A stretch of DNA of 37,239 bases from an uncultured Spirochaetia bacterium (GTDB lineage Bacteria; Spirochaetota; UBA4802; JAGODF01), in assembly GCA_937967705.1 (NCBI GenBank), contig CALCJG010000221.1, positions 1 to 37,239 of the forward strand. Direction: 5' to 3'. Under the pieces are notes generated by a model, which had not been told where the DNA came from, made no database searches, and was given only the letters and a program-made list of their open reading frames with translations. A program made the translations under genes and the position numbers. Positions 25,592-32,212 of the stretch are shown one piece after another; position 1 is the stretch's first letter; the number at the start of each line of letters is the position of its first letter.

Positions 25592-25813
25592 ATGGAAATA
25601 TATCTGAAAAGTATTGATCCTGAGAAAAACCGCTTCCGGTTTTACAGCATGGCCGTTCAACCTGATCTTTTCGGTCAGTATTATCTCATCCGAACCTGGG
25701 GCCGCATCGGGTCCCGGGGGCGCTGTATGCCCGAGATTTTCAATACTTACGATGAGGCCATCAAATCGATTGATGCCATTGTTAAGGTCCGCCATAACCA
25801 TGGGTATCACTGA
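25592..25813 (+). CDS. Stand-alone WGR-domain protein
   Basis: 73 residues from ATG 25592; an in-frame ATG at 25574 lies inside the promoter and would not be transcribed. The segment YYLIRTWGRIGSRGR is the diagnostic WGR motif, preceded by a strand LKSIDPEKNRFRFYSMAV and followed by a helix (NTYDEAIKSIDAIVKVRHNHGY). WGR domains are nucleic-acid-binding modules known from PARPs and from small bacterial proteins often found on plasmids. No ribosome site is visible and the ATG coincides with the predicted transcript start, so it may be leaderless. Function here is unknown; DNA binding near the partition locus is plausible. Confidence 0.8.
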   Translation: MEIYLKSIDPEKNRFRFYSMAVQPDLFGQYYLIRTWGRIGSRGRCMPEIFNTYDEAIKSIDAIVKVRHNHGYH

Positions 25814-25818
25814 GTTGA

Positions 25819-25840
25819 TTCGTCCAAGCGCTTGGACGAA
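25819..25840. promoter_or_regulatory. 22-bp perfect palindrome upstream of parA (candidate parS or operator)
   Basis: The half-site TTCGTCCAAGC is followed at once by its exact reverse complement, with no central gap. It sits 5 bases after the WGR gene and 40 bases before parA. Partition loci usually have a centromere or autoregulatory operator here. It does not match the chromosomal parS consensus. It lacks a T-run, so is not a normal terminator. Confidence 0.65.
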
Positions 25841-25880
25841 CTGACTATATCTTTAATATTGTCATAATCAAGGTAAATCA

Positions 25881-26678
25881 ATGAAAATCCTATCTTCGGC
25901 CAACCAAAAAGGCGGCGTCCTGAAAAGCACCACTGCCCTATCTCTGGCAATAAATTTTTCCCGTATGGGGAAAAGAGTGCTACTGATTGATTTCGACCCG
26001 CAGCACTCTTTGTCAGAAACTCTTATCCTATCCGATGAGGATATTGAAAGAAAAACCATATTTAAAGCCCTCTTGGAAACACAGGGAGTTAGGGATTGTA
26101 TTGAAGTCATATCCCCTACCCTACACTTCATTCCGTGTGATCTTGAATTAGAGCAACTCCCAAGTACGTTGGTCCGTCTTGGACGGGTTAATCAGTATAT
26201 ATTACTTGATGTCCTGGAGCTGATATCGGGGGATTATGATGTTTGCATTATCGATTGTCCGCCCAATAATACCTTTTTAAACACCTTGGCGCTATCTGCC
26301 TCAAATTATGTAATTGTCCCCACACATAAATCGAATTGGACGAGAAAGGGAACCGAGTTTGTGCTCGACAGCATCCGTGACATGATGCTCCAGAAGCGAT
26401 CTCATGTTAATATCAAAAACGTAATCCTTCTTCCCACAGCAATAAACAGAAAGCGCCGCAGGCTTTTTTCAGATGGTGAATTTCGGAAATTTACCGATGG
26501 ACTCCATAGCAAATTTGATGATGGATTTGTAAGGACTTCTTCGGTCACGATTCCCCATGACGAAGATGCGTCTTACCTGGAAGATATTCAAAGGGATGAA
26601 ATCCCCAGCCTGAACTTAAATATTCTGAAAATTTATCACGACTTCATTGTAAAGGAGAACCTTATTCATGGCGACTAA
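25881..26678 (+). CDS. parA: ParA-type partition ATPase
   Basis: 265 residues. A deviant Walker A box KGGVLKST (residues 10-17) fits KGGxxK[ST]; Leu replaces the usual Gly before the catalytic Lys. A' motif LLIDFDPQ (34-41) and Walker B VCIIDCPP follow, then NTLALSASNYVIVPTHKS. No N-terminal HTH is present, so it is the short (Soj/type Ib-like) form. ParA moves plasmid copies apart using ATP and a ParB-bound centromere. The ribosome site is weak (AAGG). The partner gene begins 11 bases before its stop. Together these argue for an extrachromosomal lysogenic state. Confidence 0.93.
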   Translation: MKILSSANQKGGVLKSTTALSLAINFSRMGKRVLLIDFDPQHSLSETLILSDEDIERKTIFKALLETQGVRDCIEVISPTLHFIPCDLELEQLPSTLVRLGRVNQYILLDVLELISGDYDVCIIDCPPNNTFLNTLALSASNYVIVPTHKSNWTRKGTEFVLDSIRDMMLQKRSHVNIKNVILLPTAINRKRRRLFSDGEFRKFTDGLHSKFDDGFVRTSSVTIPHDEDASYLEDIQRDEIPSLNLNILKIYHDFIVKENLIHGD

Positions 26679-27642
26679 AGGCAAAGAAACTCTCATGGCA
26701 CTCTTTGATAGCCAAGCAAGTGGTGGCGATAACGTGGAAATCATCAAAGAGCAACAGGCCATCCATTACTTGAAAACAGGTAACGAAAAAGCATTCGAAT
26801 TGAACATTCTCCCCATAAAATATATGGAGAAAAAGACTTTTTTTAAGCAGCGGTTTGATGACCACAGTATTTATGATCCGGTTCTTATTAAAAGTGAGTT
26901 GGCAATTCTTTTTGCGAAAGATGGCGGAAATTACTGGCTGGTTGGGGAAAGGCTTTTTTACATCCGTAAGCACAAGATCTTTAAAAACAGCTACGGATAT
27001 GACAGTTTTGAGGAGTTCATTCGAGATGCAACCCCATATTCGAAGAGCACGGCCTACAATTACATCAAAGCTTACGAGCATTTTTCATACGAGGATAGCA
27101 TTAAGGCGGGGTCTAAACTTGCATTGATGATTCAATCCCTGGACCTGAAAAGTGAACAAGAGCAAGCGAGGATCTTCAACGTGGTGTCGGATAAAAATGT
27201 CACGTTCCGAGAGGCGAAGTCTATTATCAAGGAGGCCACATCCGAACCGGCTAATTTAATGTCCAAGGAAGAGATTCAAGAGGATGTTTTTAACGAATCA
27301 AAGAGCTATACCAAGCCCAAGGACATTCCGACGAGAAAAACTGATGCCGATGTGTATGAAAAAATTGCGCTAAAGCTCGACATTCCTTCCATAGTAAGGC
27401 TGAAAATGGATTCTTTATCGCTGGAGAATTCCTCAGATAAGCAATTCATCAAGGATAAAAAATATCGCCTTATGATTGCTTTTGAAAATGAGGCTATCAT
27501 GAAGCTTTTTAATGATGCTCTGCAGAATACATTTAACTCAGTCAAACGGAATATGGAGCACCAGCTATCCCAGCCAGAAAATCACTCTCTGGTAAAGAAG
27601 CTCGAAAAGGCCGGTTTGATCTCAAAAGATGACGATGTATAA
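26668..27642 (+). CDS. Partition partner protein resembling Borrelia plasmid partition proteins
   Basis: 324 residues, overlapping parA by 11 bases, with AAAGGAG ten bases before the ATG. Residues about 75-140 (KSELAILFAKDGGNYWLVGERLFYIRKHKIFKN ... GYDSFEEFIRDATPYSKSTAYNYIKAYEHF, quoted in parts) strongly recall the Plasmid_parti family of Borrelia plasmids, with a 'GY.SF..FI....i.K..aYnYiki' core containing an HTH. No ParB/KorB nuclease-type N-terminal domain is seen. The C-terminal third is helical and charged, possibly for dimerisation. It likely binds the centromere and stimulates ParA. Family resemblance is from memory of the motif, and the host inference rests mainly on it. Confidence 0.75.
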   Translation: MATKGKETLMALFDSQASGGDNVEIIKEQQAIHYLKTGNEKAFELNILPIKYMEKKTFFKQRFDDHSIYDPVLIKSELAILFAKDGGNYWLVGERLFYIRKHKIFKNSYGYDSFEEFIRDATPYSKSTAYNYIKAYEHFSYEDSIKAGSKLALMIQSLDLKSEQEQARIFNVVSDKNVTFREAKSIIKEATSEPANLMSKEEIQEDVFNESKSYTKPKDIPTRKTDADVYEKIALKLDIPSIVRLKMDSLSLENSSDKQFIKDKKYRLMIAFENEAIMKLFNDALQNTFNSVKRNMEHQLSQPENHSLVKKLEKAGLISKDDDV

Positions 27643-27729
27643 TAATTTGATGGTGTTGTTTTTATTAATGATAACAGACTATTGGTCCATGTCAGGAGAA
27701 AAAAATCTGCATGAGACATAATATTTTAG

Positions 27730-27763
27730 TTGACAGATTCGCATTTTGTCGTATTTAATACGA
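27730..27763 (+). promoter_or_regulatory. Promoter with overlapping operator for a ribbon-helix-helix gene
   Basis: TTGACA at 27730-27735 and TTTAAT at 27754-27759 (18-base spacer). A dyad TCGTATT-T-AATACGA (27749-27763) covers the -10 box. The small ribbon-helix-helix protein encoded directly downstream is the obvious candidate repressor. Confidence 0.72.
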
Positions 27764-27782
27764 TTCGTTCCGGGGAATGACT

Positions 27783-27962
27783 ATGAAAACAGGTGAAAAG
27801 AACATGATTAAATTAACGGTGACGGTTCCAGAGGCTCTGGAGGGTGTGATCCAGGAGAGCATCCGGGATAATTACATGGCATCGATTTCCGAAGAGATCC
27901 GGCGATGTCTCGTTAAAGTCTATAAAGAAGAAGGCCGGATAAAGCAGCAGATGTCGGCATAA
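27783..27962 (+). CDS. Ribbon-helix-helix (CopG/Arc-type) repressor
   Basis: 59 residues if started at ATG 27783, where GGGGAA is well spaced; ATG 27777 and ATG 27804 are alternatives. The segment MIKLTVTVPEALEGVIQE then YMASISEEIRRCLVKVYKEEG gives a strand followed by two helices, the ribbon-helix-helix layout. Such proteins bind short palindromes as dimers. It lies behind its own operator-bearing promoter and between partition and initiator genes, so it may act as a copy-number or partition regulator in the manner of plasmid CopG proteins. This role is inferred. Confidence 0.75.
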   Translation: MKTGEKNMIKLTVTVPEALEGVIQESIRDNYMASISEEIRRCLVKVYKEEGRIKQQMSA

Positions 27963-27967
27963 ATTAT

Positions 27968-27996
27968 TAAGGCCACTGTTGCGAGCAGTGGCCTTA
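27968..27996 (+). terminator. 11-bp hairpin directly after the repressor gene
   Basis: TAAGGCCACTG / CAGTGGCCTTA is a perfect stem with a 7-base TTGCGAG loop. No T-run follows, so it may be a factor-dependent terminator, an RNA regulatory hairpin, or a protein-binding site ahead of the initiator gene. Confidence 0.55.
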
Positions 27997-28012
27997 GATG
28001 AGTTACTTAAAA

Positions 28013-28083
28013 CTTGACGTTTGGGATGCGTCATAATCTTGATTGTTGTTAACAATATAACAACCGCATCCCAATCCGTCAAG
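28013..28083. promoter_or_regulatory. Long interrupted dyad upstream of the initiator gene (candidate origin/operator)
   Basis: CTTGACG (28013-28019) and TTGGGATGCG (28021-28030) are matched by CGCATCCCAA (28065-28074) and CGTCAAG (28077-28083), around a 34-base AT-rich centre holding the palindrome TTGTTAACAA. TTGACG in the left arm could be a -35 box, but no properly spaced -10 is seen. Its place 24 bases before the initiator gene suggests autoregulation or origin function. Confidence 0.65.
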
Positions 28084-28106
28084 AAAAAAATGAGGAGTGA
28101 TGCGGT

Positions 28107-28961
28107 ATGGCTAAGATACCGGAATCAATTATTGCAAAATGGGGACATCCCATACTCGATGAAGGGTATGCGAATGTGCCGAACATTTTTCTCCGCTACT
28201 ACCATCTTATCGGTCTGTCCGACAAGGCCGCCCTTTTTATCATCAAGGTCGTCAATGCCCCGCAGGGGATGTGGCTTTCCGATGACCAGCTTACCATGTC
28301 ATCGAGCAATCGGACCCTGAAGCGGATCAGAGAAGAGCTGAAGGATCTCACAGATGACCAGGGAAACAAGCTTGTGGGTGTCAAGACCAGCAGGGTTCAG
28401 GATGAGGTCACAGGTGAGTTTAAAGGGACCTATCTCAAATATGATTTCAGCCTTCTGATTGACTTTATTCTGAAAAAATACAACGAATTGAACACTCCCG
28501 CTGATCCGAAGGGCCAGAATGACCCCTCGGTGGACGACCCGAAGGGACAAAATGACACTCCGGACCCTGGACCGGGGGGACAAAATGACCTCTCGGATAC
28601 ACCGAAGGGCCAATATGACATGTCGGATATTCCTCCGAAGGGACAAAATGGCACATCGGAAAACCAAAATGGCTTACCGGAGGGACAGAATGGCACGCCC
28701 ACGGACAAAATGGCCCCTGACATTAATATATTAGATTCAGATAATCTTTTAGATAATGTTAAGGGCGCAAAGAAAGGATATAAAATAATTCATGAATTGT
28801 CTGTATGTGATATCGTTTACAAATTCAGGGATGATCGCATCATCTGGGATTCTTACAACCGAAGAGAGTGGGGTGCTTTGGAGATTGTAAGGTATTTGCA
28901 CAAAGATCATCCGGTGAGAGAGAAGGCAATCGATTTGTATGGATTAAAGCAATTGATATAA
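28107..28961 (+). CDS. Replication-initiator-like winged-helix protein with KGQND repeats
   Basis: 284 residues, with GAGGAGTGATGCGGT before the ATG. Residues 20-125 (IFLRYYHLIGLSDKAALFII, LSDDQLTMSSSNRTLKRIREEL, GTYLKYDFSLLIDFIL) form a winged-helix domain of the kind in phage and plasmid replisome organisers, ending in the usual 'YDFS.L' strand. Residues 130-205 are seven repeats around KGQND/GQNG with Pro/Asp linkers. A short helical C-terminal domain follows. The protein would bind an origin and recruit host replication proteins; the DNA encoding the repeats may itself be the origin. Placement next to the partition genes supports plasmid replication. Confidence 0.7.
   Translation: MAKIPESIIAKWGHPILDEGYANVPNIFLRYYHLIGLSDKAALFIIKVVNAPQGMWLSDDQLTMSSSNRTLKRIREELKDLTDDQGNKLVGVKTSRVQDEVTGEFKGTYLKYDFSLLIDFILKKYNELNTPADPKGQNDPSVDDPKGQNDTPDPGPGGQNDLSDTPKGQYDMSDIPPKGQNGTSENQNGLPEGQNGTPTDKMAPDINILDSDNLLDNVKGAKKGYKIIHELSVCDIVYKFRDDRIIWDSYNRREWGALEIVRYLHKDHPVREKAIDLYGLKQLI
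28506..28714 (+). repeat. Eight iteron-like repeats inside the initiator gene
   Basis: Units related to CCGAAGGGACAAAATGAC begin at 28506, 28539, 28572, 28602, 28635, 28656, 28677 and 28697. Spacing is 30-33 bases for the first five and 20-21 bases for the rest. In units 1-7 the core is read as (K)GQN(D/G); in unit 8 the core GGACAAAATGG persists but lies in another reading frame (encoding TDKMA). The array sits in the middle of the gene, as the lambda origin sits inside gene O. Confidence 0.75.
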
Positions 28962-28985
28962 AAAAACATATTTTCAGGAGGGATT

Positions 28986-30173
28986 ATGAGTCTATTAAGT
29001 GAGTACATCAATAAGATGCGTAGCGGTTGGGGTCCTATACACCTGGAATCCGAACTACAAAAGCTGATATTAAAATATAATAGATATAAAGATTCATATC
29101 TATTTCTATATGTTGCTGCGTTGAATAAAAATATTCCCGAAAGAAGTCTCAACCAAGATGATTTCTATACAATGGTTGATCTATTAAAGGAAAGGAAGGG
29201 AACGAAAAAGATTGATGTGTTGATTGAAACTCCAGGTGGGAGTGGAATTGCCGCAGAAGAAATTGCTAAATTCTTACATAATTGCTTTGAGGAAGTTTCT
29301 TTTATTATTGCTGGAGAAGCAAAGAGTGCAGGGACCATATTGGCATTATCAGGGCATGAGATATATATGTCGGAAACTGGTAGCTTGGGACCAATTGATG
29401 CTCAAGTACAAATCGGCCGTTCGGTAGTATCTGCATCTGATTATTGCGAGTGGATAAATAACAAGAGGAAAGAGGCAGAGAAAAACAGGAGACTTAATCC
29501 GTTCGATGCAACAATGGTAGCTCAAATATCACCGGGAGAGTTGGAAAACGTAAGACACGCATTGGAGTTCGCAATTGACAGAGTTGCAGAATGGTTGCCA
29601 CTATACAAATTTAAAAACTGGAATGTCACAGAAACTCGAAATATACCTGTAACCATGAGAATGAAAAAGAAGAGAGCTAAAGAAATAGCAAAAAATTTGG
29701 CAAAACACTCTAATTGGCAATCACATGGAAGATCTATTAAATTAGATGACCTATCAAAATGGTTAAAAATTAAAAGGATTGAGGATGATAAAACAATGTC
29801 CGATATTATAAATAGAATAAAGGTAGTATACACACTTTTATTCCAATCAACATCAGCTTTTAAAATGTTCGTATCAGAAAATTATAAAATATTTAGACAA
29901 GCAAGTCCGCGTCCTCAACAAGTTCAGATTCCACAAAAAACTGAAAAACTTAAGTTTTTTGAAGCAACACAAAAATGTCCGAATTGTGGAACTGAGTATA
30001 AATTATATGGGAAATTTGAAAAAAATCCCGATATAGACAAGAGTGAGATAAAGAAAGGGCTTTTAGCAATTCCTAAAACTCTAAAAATTCATTGCTCTTG
30101 TGGGTTCGAAATTGACTTGACAGGTTTAAGGAATGATATTGAATCGAAAACAGGTAGAAGAATTGTCTTATAA
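28986..30173 (+). CDS. SDH-family (ClpP-fold) serine protease with C-terminal zinc ribbon
   Basis: 395 residues, AGGAGGG before the ATG. IETPGGSG (80-87) and AKSAGT (112-117) with candidate nucleophile S114, then ETGSLGPIDAQV, match the serine dehydrogenase proteinase / SppA-like ClpP-fold family. A Lys/Arg-rich helical region follows, then CPNC (about 331-334) and CSC (about 369) forming a likely zinc ribbon. No signal peptide or membrane span, so it would act in the cytoplasm. It is markedly AT-rich (14 G/C of 60 at 29761-29820) compared with the phage core, a sign of separate acquisition. Substrate unknown; an anti-phage or regulatory proteolysis role is possible. A small gene follows closely. 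Confidence 0.8.
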   Translation: MSLLSEYINKMRSGWGPIHLESELQKLILKYNRYKDSYLFLYVAALNKNIPERSLNQDDFYTMVDLLKERKGTKKIDVLIETPGGSGIAAEEIAKFLHNCFEEVSFIIAGEAKSAGTILALSGHEIYMSETGSLGPIDAQVQIGRSVVSASDYCEWINNKRKEAEKNRRLNPFDATMVAQISPGELENVRHALEFAIDRVAEWLPLYKFKNWNVTETRNIPVTMRMKKKRAKEIAKNLAKHSNWQSHGRSIKLDDLSKWLKIKRIEDDKTMSDIINRIKVVYTLLFQSTSAFKMFVSENYKIFRQASPRPQQVQIPQKTEKLKFFEATQKCPNCGTEYKLYGKFEKNPDIDKSEIKKGLLAIPKTLKIHCSCGFEIDLTGLRNDIESKTGRRIVL

Positions 30174-30205
30174 TTATTATTATTGAATATAGAAAGAGGG
30201 GAGAT

Positions 30206-30364
30206 ATGGCTGATAAGGAGAAAGATGCTCTTGTTAAGTTTCTATCAGAAACCAAGAAAGGGAAATACTCTGAAGTAGAGATAAGTACCTTGGAATATTC
30301 TCGAATGGAAATTGAGACAGATTTATCGGCTGAATATCCTGATTATGTCTATAGCGTGAGATAA
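30206..30364 (+). CDS. 52-residue acidic protein next to the protease
   Basis: ATG 30206 follows AAGAGGGGAGAT, a strong ribosome site, and the frame stops at 30364 after 52 residues. The sequence begins MADKEKDALVKFLSETKKG and ends EYPDYVYSVR. It is acidic, soluble and helical-to-strand, with no known family. It starts 32 bases after the protease stop in the same direction, so the two are probably co-expressed. It could be a partner, inhibitor or substrate of the protease; nothing in the sequence decides this. Confidence 0.6.
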   Translation: MADKEKDALVKFLSETKKGKYSEVEISTLEYSRMEIETDLSAEYPDYVYSVR

Positions 30365-30373
30365 TGTGTAACA

Positions 30374-30400
30374 CCCCCCTCATCTTTAAGGTGAGGGGGT
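30374..30400. terminator. Hairpin between convergent genes, probable bidirectional terminator
   Basis: CCCCCTCA (30375-30382) pairs with TGAGGGGG (30392-30399) around a 9-base loop. It lies ten bases after the small gene's stop and six bases beyond the stop of the minus-strand lipoprotein gene. The T-run is missing on both strands, so termination may be partial. Confidence 0.65.
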
Positions 30401-30405
30401 AAAAG

Positions 30406-31224
30406 TTAGTTATTAAATAAAAACTGATCCGGATTGTGTTGAGGTTGCCAGATCAGAAAGGCTTTCCACCATTCCCCAGCGATGTTAGATCCCTCTTCTG
30501 TGGTATACTCATAATCTTTTATTACACCACCATTGACATAGTGTATAAGGTTCCAATCTTCATTATAGGTGAGGGTTGCCCGGATAACATTATCAGAGAC
30601 ATTTTTTATCGTAGCGACAGACCCATTATATTCAACATATACATCTGTCCCATCGACGTTGTCCTTATAGGTGGCAATGTGTCCATCAGCATTGTAGGTG
30701 TATTCATAGGTCTTTGTGCCATAGTAAAGCTGGACGATCTTTGTGATCCGACCACTGGTATCCAGGTAGAATGTCCTGGTTTCGGTGTAGTCTACTACGC
30801 CGGTTGTTTGATTCAAATATTCATGTGTGAATGTATATTTGTTGTTGGTATCATCATACACTATGTTATCTCGACCACTGAGCGGATAATCAGATCCACT
30901 TTTCTCATAATATTTTCTCGCCGTGATCCGGTTCTGGGAATCATACTCATAATCATCATGATACGACATGATCCCTGCCAGATTGCAGTTATCGACATGG
31001 CTGACCCGGCCCTGGTCATCGAACTTGGCAATTTTGGCATATTCGGTTGTTGCCGCATAGAGACTGGGAAGAAAGAAACTGACCGGAGAATAGAAGGCTG
31101 TGATTGAAGGATTGCCAATCTTCTTTATTCTCTTCCCGGTTGCCCCCTCATCTTTTTTCGGATCGCTGCAGGAGATCCCAAGGATCATAATGCAGACGGC
31201 TAAAAGGCTTCCCCATTTTTTCAT
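30406..31224 (-). CDS. Exported lipoprotein with YD/RHS-like repeats
   Basis: 272 residues; AAAGGAGGGATCAC before the ATG. The signal peptide (MKKWGSLLAVCIMILGISC) ends in a short lipobox with Cys at about residue 19, typical of spirochaetal lipoproteins. The mature part has repeated strand units of the RHS/YD type (YEYDSQNRITARKYY, FYLDTSGRITKIVQ, YTYNADGHIATYKD, LTYNEDWNLIHYV). Such units wrap into beta sheets; there is no toxin or full RHS cage here. The gene is 24 bases after another exported protein gene, so they form an operon. Likely surface-displayed from the lysogen; candidates are lysogenic conversion or superinfection exclusion. Confidence 0.75.
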   Translation of the reverse strand: MKKWGSLLAVCIMILGISCSDPKKDEGATGKRIKKIGNPSITAFYSPVSFFLPSLYAATTEYAKIAKFDDQGRVSHVDNCNLAGIMSYHDDYEYDSQNRITARKYYEKSGSDYPLSGRDNIVYDDTNNKYTFTHEYLNQTTGVVDYTETRTFYLDTSGRITKIVQLYYGTKTYEYTYNADGHIATYKDNVDGTDVYVEYNGSVATIKNVSDNVIRATLTYNEDWNLIHYVNGGVIKDYEYTTEEGSNIAGEWWKAFLIWQPQHNPDQFLFNN

Positions 31225-31248
31225 GTGATCCCTCCTTTGTGTTTATAA

Positions 31249-31992
31249 CTACTTGTCTGAATTTGTATCAGACTTCTCTATGTTTTTATCCCCATCTTTG
31301 GGAGATGATTTTTTGTCATACCAGTTATATAAATATGATTTTAGAAAAACATTATCAGAAGATGAATAATCATCTTCATTGATCGCCTTATAAACATCAA
31401 ATTTCCAGGCCACTGGTTCAACGGATATTATTTTATATTTATATCTTGATCCTTTTATCTTCTCAATCTTATAACCAATAACTCTAAAAAAAATCTTCCA
31501 GGATGAGGATTTTTTTGCATGTTTTGCTATACTTTCCGCCATACCTATTGAAATGGGTTTTAAAAATTTGAAGTTATATCTATGATAGGCAAAATCACTA
31601 TAGAGTGTGAAATCTTTTCCAAAATGTGAAAGGTTAATACATGATACGTTATAACTACCATGTTTGAAATTATATTCTACTCCCTCAAAGCCCTTTCCCT
31701 CGATATAATAAATTGTTTTTTTCTGAATTGATCTCAGATATTTATAATTACTTATTAGCTCTTTTTTTGCGAACTCATCTTTGTCGTCAATTTCAAACTG
31801 CACATACAGATTCTTGTGTTCGATGTTATTAAAATAAGCGCCAAGAAATAAGTCTCTCGTAGAATCGGAATTGAGATTATAAGCAGAATGGCCAGCAATA
31901 TTTATCGATTCCAAACCGATTTTACTTTCTTCAGAATGACCAATATGCAGGGGAAAAATCATAAGGAATAAAATTATAAAAAATCTTTTCAT
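31249..31992 (-). CDS. Secreted or periplasmic protein of unknown function
   Basis: 247 residues. An N-terminal signal peptide (MKRFFIILFLMIFPLHIGHS) has a likely cut after HS/EE and no lipobox Cys. The mature protein is strand-rich and Tyr/Lys/Asn-rich, with a Lys/Asp/Ser C-terminal tail. It is AT-rich (16 G/C of 60 at 31561-31620), unlike the phage core. GGGGG precedes the ATG, and a good minus-strand promoter lies 28 bases further upstream. It is first in a two-gene operon with the lipoprotein. No family recognised. Confidence 0.7.
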   Translation of the reverse strand: MKRFFIILFLMIFPLHIGHSEESKIGLESINIAGHSAYNLNSDSTRDLFLGAYFNNIEHKNLYVQFEIDDKDEFAKKELISNYKYLRSIQKKTIYYIEGKGFEGVEYNFKHGSYNVSCINLSHFGKDFTLYSDFAYHRYNFKFLKPISIGMAESIAKHAKKSSSWKIFFRVIGYKIEKIKGSRYKYKIISVEPVAWKFDVYKAINEDDYSSSDNVFLKSYLYNWYDKKSSPKDGDKNIEKSDTNSDK

Positions 31993-32019
31993 GTAAACCC
32001 CCGTAATCCTTTAATTTGA

Positions 32020-32048
32020 ATATTACTAATAAAAAATCATATTTTCAA
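32020..32048 (-). promoter_or_regulatory. Promoter of the exported-protein operon
   Basis: Read on the minus strand: TTGAAA (32048-32043), a 17-base spacer, then TAATAT (32025-32020). The start codon follows 28 bases after the -10. Independent of phage operons, so probably active in the lysogen. Confidence 0.78.
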
Positions 32049-32091
32049 CAGCATTTTACATAAAATCAACCACTTTTTTATGATTTTTAAC

Positions 32092-32147
32092 GGTATCGAA
32101 GGGGTTCCGAAGGGTCTTATAAGGGGCTTCGATACCCCTTCGAAGCC
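32092..32147. repeat. Cluster of mutually exclusive inverted repeats
   Basis: Three pairings compete in 56 bases: GGTATCGAAG (32092-32101) with CTTCGATACC (32127-32136); CGAAGGGG (32097-32104) with CCCCTTCG (32135-32142); and GGCTTCGA (32125-32132) with TCGAAGCC (32140-32147). The motif TTCGAAG/AAGGGGTT recurs. This could be a replication or partition site, or an RNA switch. Confidence 0.65.
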
Positions 32148-32155
32148 ATGACGAC

Positions 32156-32191
32156 ACTTTAACTTTAACTTTAATTTTAACTTTAATTTAG
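32156..32191 (+). repeat. AT-rich tandem hexamer repeats
   Basis: ACTTTA at 32156, 32162 and 32168, ATTTTA at 32174, ACTTTA at 32180 and a decayed ATTTAG at 32186. AT-rich short tandem repeats beside dyads often mark the DNA-unwinding element of a plasmid origin. Confidence 0.7.
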
Positions 32192-32212
32192 ATTCTAACT
32201 TAATATACGTCG

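Noticed and set aside
25819..25840. The 22-bp palindrome as an intrinsic terminator of the WGR gene.
   Set aside because: No T-run on either side, and its gapless symmetry suits dimer binding better than an RNA hairpin loop.
28430..28734. Open frames on both strands across the KGQND repeats (RDKM-type and mirror repeats).
   Set aside because: They are by-products of the repeated DNA in the initiator gene and have no ribosome sites.
30436..31107. A 223-codon plus-strand frame antisense to the lipoprotein gene.
   Set aside because: The minus-strand frame has a signal peptide, lipobox and strong ribosome site; the antisense frame is an artefact of its composition.
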